Positions 59,533 to 64,000 of a stretch of DNA of 64,000 nt are shown here, piece after piece (the stretch's first letter is position 1; every line of letters begins with the position of its first letter). A program made the position numbers and the translations under genes. This stretch comes from an uncultured Lachnospiraceae bacterium (GTDB taxonomy: Bacteria; Bacillota; Clostridia; Lachnospirales; Lachnospiraceae). The DNA lies in assembly GCA_949840915.1 (NCBI GenBank), contig CATKXY010000001.1, positions 1-64,000 on the forward strand, written 5' to 3'. The notes beneath the pieces were generated by a model, which had not been told where the DNA came from, did no database searches, and saw only the letters and a list, made by a program, of their open reading frames with translations.

Positions 59533-60183
59533 ATGAGTCCGTTAAAGCGCTTAGAGGAATTAGAGGCAGCATATCCCCGGCTTCGGGTATGCAGCGGGGA
59601 TATTTTGGAGGCATATGAAATCATACGAAGAACATATGAATCAGGAGGAAAACTGATTCTGGCAGGAAATGGCGGCAGCTGTGCGGACGCTGATCATATT
59701 GTGGGAGAGCTGATGAAGGGATTTTGCCTGAGAAGACAGCTTCCGGATGCGTTTGTGGAGCAGATGAAAGCCGTTGACAGGGAAGCCGGGGAGTATCTGG
59801 GGGAGAGACTGCAGGGAGCTTTGCCGGCATTGGCACTGTATACGCAGCCGGCGCTTTCGACTGCATGGCTGAATGATGTGGACGGGGAGAGTATGCTGGC
59901 TCAGGCGCTCTTTGGATACGGTGTTGAGGGGGATTGTTTTCTTGCGATCAGTACCTCCGGCAATTCTGCCAATATCTGTTATGCGGCAGTGGTTGCCAAG
60001 GCAAAAGGGATGAAGGTCATAGCCCTCACCGGAAGGAATGGCGGGAGATTAAAAGCGATTGCGGACATCAGTATTGTTGTTCCCGAGGACGAGACGTTTC
60101 GGATACAGGAATGCCATCTTCCGGTTTATCATTGTCTGTGCCTGATGTTAGAGGAATATTTTTTTGGAGAGACAGATTCGTGA
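59533..60183 (+). CDS. gmhA: sedoheptulose-7-phosphate isomerase
   Basis: 216 residues, one SIS domain. LAGNGGSCADADHIVGELMKGF, AISTSGNSANICYA, ALTGRNGGRLK, and VPEDETFRIQECHLPVYHCLCLMLEEYFF are typical of GmhA. Converts sedoheptulose-7-phosphate to D-glycero-D-manno-heptose-7-phosphate, the first step toward GDP-heptose. ATG at 59533 behind GGAGGTATAAAG; the gene follows the fusion by 2 bp. Confidence 0.93.
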   Translation: MSPLKRLEELEAAYPRLRVCSGDILEAYEIIRRTYESGGKLILAGNGGSCADADHIVGELMKGFCLRRQLPDAFVEQMKAVDREAGEYLGERLQGALPALALYTQPALSTAWLNDVDGESMLAQALFGYGVEGDCFLAISTSGNSANICYAAVVAKAKGMKVIALTGRNGGRLKAIADISIVVPEDETFRIQECHLPVYHCLCLMLEEYFFGETDS

Positions 60184-60218
60184 CTGCGGTCAGATAGCGC
60201 AAGCGAAGAGGTGTAAGA

Positions 60219-61190
60219 GTGGAAAAAGCTTTGATAACGGTGATCATACCGGTCTATAATATTGAAGAGTATCTTGGGGTGTGTCTGGACAGTGTGTGTG
60301 GACAGACCTACAAAAATCTTGAAATATTGTTAATTGACGATGGGTCAACAGACGGGACGGGACAAATTTGCGACGAGTATGCAGTGCGTGATTCCCGTAT
60401 CAATGTAATACACAAGAGTAATGAGGGTCAGTCTGTGGCTAGGAATCTCGGCTTGGATCATGCGCGGGGAGACTATATTGCCTTTATAGACGGAGACGAC
60501 TGGGTGACAGAGGATTATCTGGACAGATTATTTGTATCGCTGCAGGAGAGCAATGCTGATATAGCTAATTGCAATTTTCTCCGAAAGAAAGCGGCCGGTG
60601 ATAAGACAGGGCGGATTCGCTCCGGAAAAAGGAGAATTTTTAATGCAGAGCAGGCCATAGAAAATCTGTGTTATTTGAAAGAATTGAATTGTGCACCGTG
60701 TGCGAAGCTGTTTAAGAGCCGGATTTTGCGTGATATCAGATTTCCGGAAGGCTGTATTTATGAAGATTTGGCTATCATCTATAAAACATATGATGCTGCG
60801 GAAAGAATTGTATATTGCGATTTTGACGGATATTTTTACTTTCAGAGAAGCGGAAGTTCTCTGAAATCGACCTTCCATGAAAAAAAACTGTCCAGAATAT
60901 TCTTTTCAAAAGAAATATTGAGTTTTATTCAAGAGAACTATCCGTCTATTGTTGGTTCGGCATACTGCAGATTGTTTTGGTCCGTCTCAGGAGCGTTGAT
61001 GGATATTCCCTGGAACTATAAAAATAAGGAAGTCAGGCGTGAGATCCGGGAAAATATATATTTGTGCCGGGGATATGTTTTGTGGGACCGGAATTGTAAG
61101 AAAAGCATCAGATTTCTGGCCGTTCTCTCTTATATGGGAACAGGCTTATATAAAACGGCTTTGGATCTATACAAGTTTGTTATCAAATAA
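60219..61190 (+). CDS. GT2 family glycosyltransferase
   Basis: 323 residues, GTG start behind GAAGAGGTG. ITVIIPVYNIEEYLGVCLDSV, LIDDGSTDGTGQICDEYA, GQSVARNLGLDHARGDYIAFIDGDDWV and a C-terminal EDLAIIYKTYDAAERIVYCDFDGYFY region mark a GT-A glycosyltransferase that adds a sugar to a growing surface glycan. No membrane span. Its exact linkage is not predictable. Confidence 0.9.
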   Translation: MEKALITVIIPVYNIEEYLGVCLDSVCGQTYKNLEILLIDDGSTDGTGQICDEYAVRDSRINVIHKSNEGQSVARNLGLDHARGDYIAFIDGDDWVTEDYLDRLFVSLQESNADIANCNFLRKKAAGDKTGRIRSGKRRIFNAEQAIENLCYLKELNCAPCAKLFKSRILRDIRFPEGCIYEDLAIIYKTYDAAERIVYCDFDGYFYFQRSGSSLKSTFHEKKLSRIFFSKEILSFIQENYPSIVGSAYCRLFWSVSGALMDIPWNYKNKEVRREIRENIYLCRGYVLWDRNCKKSIRFLAVLSYMGTGLYKTALDLYKFVIK

Positions 61191-61216
61191 CAGCCTTATG
61201 CGGGGAGGTGTATGTT

Positions 61217-62368
61217 TTGAAGGAAAGAGTGGTCTTTATTACACCCAGCGATCTTTTTGATCAGTATGGAAACGGGGGAAGCAAGGGATCAAAAAAAAAT
61301 TATGATCTGCTGGTGGATAGATTTGGAAAAGAAAATGTTATTGTAATCCTTTTAAAGAGGCCGGATTATAAGCTGGACAAGACTTTAGGCAGGAATCTCA
61401 AATGTCTGAATCAACCCGTAAATAATCTGCAATCCCTGTTTGTGAGTTTGTGGGGATGCAAAAGGTATTTTCCATGGGACGAGAGAATGATATACCGAAT
61501 CATACATGCTTCAGAGGCCAAGTATGTATTTTTTGACGGGACGACGATCGGAAAGCTTGTGAAGAAGACGGCGGCTTACAAGCAGATTGTTTTCTTTCAT
61601 AATGTGGAAGTTGACTACTCCTGGAATAAAGTAAAAAATGAGAGCTTTGTATACCTTCCGGCCTATCTGGCGACGCGGCTGAACGAGAAAAGAGCTGTCA
61701 GAGCGGATATGATCGGATGTCTGAATGCCAGAGACGCGGGCATAATAGAAAAAAAGTATAAGCGTAGGCCCGACTATTATTTACCGGTTACGTTTAAAGA
61801 TACATTTGACGATTCCAGAGCAAGGATAAATAAGCACGGGAGACTGCTCTTTTTGGGAAGCTTTTTCGGGCCGAACCAAAGCGGTATCGAATGGTTTATT
61901 GAGAATGTCATGACAAAAATGCCGGATATTGAGCTGGATATTGTTGGAAAAGGATTTGAAGTCAAAAAAACGGAATATGAAAGATATGCAAATATTCATG
62001 TAATCGGTACGGTTGAGGATCCATCGGAATACTATTATAGTCACGATATTGTAGTAATGCCCATCTTCTATGGAGCAGGCATGAAAGTGAAGACAGCGGA
62101 GGCTATGATGTACGGACGGACTATTCTTGCCAGTGACGAGGCTCTTGAGGGCTATGAGGCGGATGGCACAAAAGGAATCTTTCGCTGTAACACCGCTTCA
62201 GAATATATTGAGACGATTCGTTCCGTACTGAGTGAAGAAAGGTCCCCGTGGCAAAAGGATGTCAGAAAATTGTTCCTGGATAAATATGAAACGTCAGTAT
62301 TGCACAGCATTATGGATGAAATGTTCTCTAAGCTTGAACATAAGACATTAGGAAGACTGGGTGAATAG
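61217..62368 (+). CDS. GT-B (GT1/GT4-type) glycosyltransferase
   Basis: 383 residues from the TTG at 61217, which has GGGGAGG 8 nt upstream; an in-frame GTG at 61208 overlaps that ribosome site, so TTG is preferred. The C-terminal half has RLLFLGSFFGPNQSGIEWF, IELDIVGKGFEV, VIGTVEDPSEYYY, VVMPIFYGAGMKVKTAEAM, the usual donor-binding half. N-terminal VVFITPSDLFDQYGNGGSKGSKKNY. Last complete gene of the cluster. Confidence 0.85.
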   Translation: MKERVVFITPSDLFDQYGNGGSKGSKKNYDLLVDRFGKENVIVILLKRPDYKLDKTLGRNLKCLNQPVNNLQSLFVSLWGCKRYFPWDERMIYRIIHASEAKYVFFDGTTIGKLVKKTAAYKQIVFFHNVEVDYSWNKVKNESFVYLPAYLATRLNEKRAVRADMIGCLNARDAGIIEKKYKRRPDYYLPVTFKDTFDDSRARINKHGRLLFLGSFFGPNQSGIEWFIENVMTKMPDIELDIVGKGFEVKKTEYERYANIHVIGTVEDPSEYYYSHDIVVMPIFYGAGMKVKTAEAMMYGRTILASDEALEGYEADGTKGIFRCNTASEYIETIRSVLSEERSPWQKDVRKLFLDKYETSVLHSIMDEMFSKLEHKTLGRLGE

Positions 62369-62371
62369 ACG

Positions 62372-64000
62372 ATGGAAAAAATCAAAAAAATTTGGGCAGA
62401 TCATAAACTTTTTTTATGCATTAATTTTGTTTGTATTTTATTTTTGAGTATTTATTACGGATGCCACATTACGGAGATCAATACCGTGTGGGAACTGGCT
62501 GACGAGTTTGGTTTTCTGGCCAATGCGGAATATCTGGCGGGTCACAATTGGCCGCATATGATCACGTCATATTACGGGTATGGCTATTCTTTGGCGCTGA
62601 TCCCTTTGTTCTATTTGTGTAAAACCAGCGTACAACTGCTTCAGGGCGTTGTCATAGTCAATATCATATGCATTTTGCTGATTTATGTGATTAGTCTCAC
62701 GCTGATGTGCAAATTATGTGACTTTATACATAAAAATGTACTGGCTCTGATCGCCGCCCTTCTCTGTTTGTATCCTTATCTGGCGGCCAATACTCTGAAG
62801 GTAACCTGTGAGTGTTTTTTGACGATGCTGACATGGCTGGTATGGCTGCTGCTGTATCAGGCTCTTGAGACAAAAAAGAAGAGGTATTTCATTTTATTGG
62901 GTATTGCGGTGCCGTATGCATTTTTCACCCACACCAGAGGGCTTGTATTAACGATTACCGTCTTCTTGATCTTTCTGATATTATGTATCAGAAAGCACAT
63001 GAAATTAAACAGTTTTCTTATATTTGGCGCCGTCTTAATCCTATCCTACGGAGCCGGATTTTTGCTGAAAAATGATATAGTGGCACATGTGTATACTCCG
63101 GATATAAGCATCGACACGGATGGAACGGGAGCTGTTGTAAATCTCATTAATCTGGAATGGATACTGACGAGAGTCGAGTGGTTTTTTGCTGATTTTAAGT
63201 TTTATGTTTATGCTTTTTTATGCAAAAATGTATATTTATTTGTGGCAAGCCTGGGTTTGTGCCATTTAGGAATTTTCGCGGGGATCAGAAATCTTTGGTA
63301 CGCGCATAAAGAAAAGCAGAGCTTTTCTGCTTCGGATTGGGTGAAATTCAGCATTGTCTTATCCTTTATCCTTATGATTGGGATGATATTAGCGGCCGGA
63401 GCCGGAATCCTGGAGAATGTTGCTTACTTTTATTATGGCAGGTACTTTGAGTATTTGGTATGTCCTCTCATTTTTCTTGGTATTGCGCATTGTGTCGCGG
63501 AGGGATTGGAGGAAAAGCAATTTTTCAAGTGGTTTGTTTTTTGGGGAGTCTGTGCGTTAGGCGGTATGCAGCTTTCCAATTATTTAAAAAGTCAGGTTAT
63601 GAGTATTGATACGAACAGAATTGCAGCGTTTTCTTTTGTTACAAAGGAAGTGAACCAATATCCCGAGGTTTTGGAATACTTGATTTTATACGGCAGTCTG
63701 GGAATATTTCTTATCTTTTTGCTCTGCCGGAAAAAAGAAACCAGGAAGTTCATACTAGTTCCGCTTATCATACTATTTTTAGTAAATGATTCGGCCACCA
63801 TACAACAGATTACTTATATCAATGAAAGGGATAGCGGCGATAATTATATTGCAGATTATCTGATTGAGAATGTCAGTGATGACGACGTTTTCTTTGTGAA
63901 TACAAAATATCTTTATGACAGATTCTATATGAGGATGCAGGTGCTGCTGGGCGATAAGAGACTGCGGGTGGTTGAAGTGGAGGATGTGGAAACGATACCC
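62372..64000 (+). CDS. GT-C-type membrane protein, paralogue of the 53441 gene (3' truncated by window)
   Basis: At least 543 residues, open to the window end. Begins MEKIKKIWADHKLFLC and has about 11 membrane spans with the outer loop ADEFGFLANAEYLAGHNW and YGYGYS, matching the 53441 protein in pattern. The C-terminal soluble part begins around residue 480 (ADYLIENVSDDDVFFVN). Starts 4 bp after the previous stop. Likely part of the same glycan export/assembly system. Confidence 0.75.
   Translation, partial: MEKIKKIWADHKLFLCINFVCILFLSIYYGCHITEINTVWELADEFGFLANAEYLAGHNWPHMITSYYGYGYSLALIPLFYLCKTSVQLLQGVVIVNIICILLIYVISLTLMCKLCDFIHKNVLALIAALLCLYPYLAANTLKVTCECFLTMLTWLVWLLLYQALETKKKRYFILLGIAVPYAFFTHTRGLVLTITVFLIFLILCIRKHMKLNSFLIFGAVLILSYGAGFLLKNDIVAHVYTPDISIDTDGTGAVVNLINLEWILTRVEWFFADFKFYVYAFLCKNVYLFVASLGLCHLGIFAGIRNLWYAHKEKQSFSASDWVKFSIVLSFILMIGMILAAGAGILENVAYFYYGRYFEYLVCPLIFLGIAHCVAEGLEEKQFFKWFVFWGVCALGGMQLSNYLKSQVMSIDTNRIAAFSFVTKEVNQYPEVLEYLILYGSLGIFLIFLLCRKKETRKFILVPLIILFLVNDSATIQQITYINERDSGDNYIADYLIENVSDDDVFFVNTKYLYDRFYMRMQVLLGDKRLRVVEVEDVETIP

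Overview
The window looks like a chromosomal piece from a Gram-positive anaerobic Clostridia bacterium, most likely family Lachnospiraceae. This rests on gene order and family content (yicC-remA-gmk-rpoZ-rimO-pgsA-cinA, recA-recX-rny, pyrH-frr-uppS-cdsA-dxr-rseP, a nudF-spoIIM-like pair), strong AGGAGG-type ribosome sites, TTGACA/TATAAT promoters and mostly CCA-less tRNA genes. No rRNA operon, CRISPR array or intact transposase is visible. The species cannot be named from sequence reading alone.

Layout. 1-501: five tRNAs (Asn, Glu, Met, Asp, Val). 0.6-2.3 kb: a small membrane protein, a CheX-like protein and a CheY-like receiver. 2.4-4.1 kb (minus): a two-gene SUF pair (sufC plus one sufB/D-like gene). 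4.3-9.7 kb: tRNA-Arg, a two-gene membrane/HAAS-type unit, a 54-residue Asn/Gln-rich ORF, an rRNA methyltransferase, an amidase-like protein that has lost its zinc histidines, rdgB, a phosphodiesterase and a cysteine-rich protein. 9.7-12.1 kb: six more tRNAs (Pro on the minus strand, Arg, His, Gln, Lys, then Leu) around a MATE transporter. 12.2-14.2 kb: an AT-rich SIR2-TPR gene directly downstream of tRNA-Leu, a good candidate defence gene. 14.3-18 kb: two small genes with back-to-back promoters, then a class A penicillin-binding protein. 18-29.5 kb: a dense housekeeping block (yigZ, mgtE, yicC, remA, gmk, rpoZ, rimO, pgsA, cinA, recA, recX, rny).

29.5-34.6 kb is an AT-rich accessory island. 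Two decayed group II intron 5' fragments bound it (about 93% identical over 181 bp), each sitting directly behind a rho-independent terminator. Inside are an unknown protein paired with an HTH/ImmA-IrrE zinc peptidase (a toxin-antitoxin-like unit), an AlbA/Schlafen-type regulator containing an 11-bp tandem repeat, and a 60-nt copy of the 3' part of tRNA-Asn.

34.7-47.3 kb returns to core genes: an aspartate-type aminotransferase, nudF, a spoIIM-like gene, DAHP synthase (minus), a polysaccharide deacetylase, a bactofilin with a long acidic extension, and then the translation/envelope run pyrH-frr-uppS-cdsA-dxr-rseP. That run ends in a protein kinase fused to a degenerate PP2C-like domain. 47.4-49.2 kb is a BlaI/BlaR1-type regulatory pair. 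49.2-53.3 kb holds two unrecognised proteins and a secreted Ig-like (BIG2) repeat protein.

53.4-64 kb is a surface-glycan cluster. Two related GT-C-type polytopic proteins, the second cut by the window end, flank four glycosyltransferases and three ORFs that together encode all four steps from sedoheptulose-7-phosphate to GDP-D-glycero-alpha-D-manno-heptose (hddA, a fused hddC-gmhB, gmhA).
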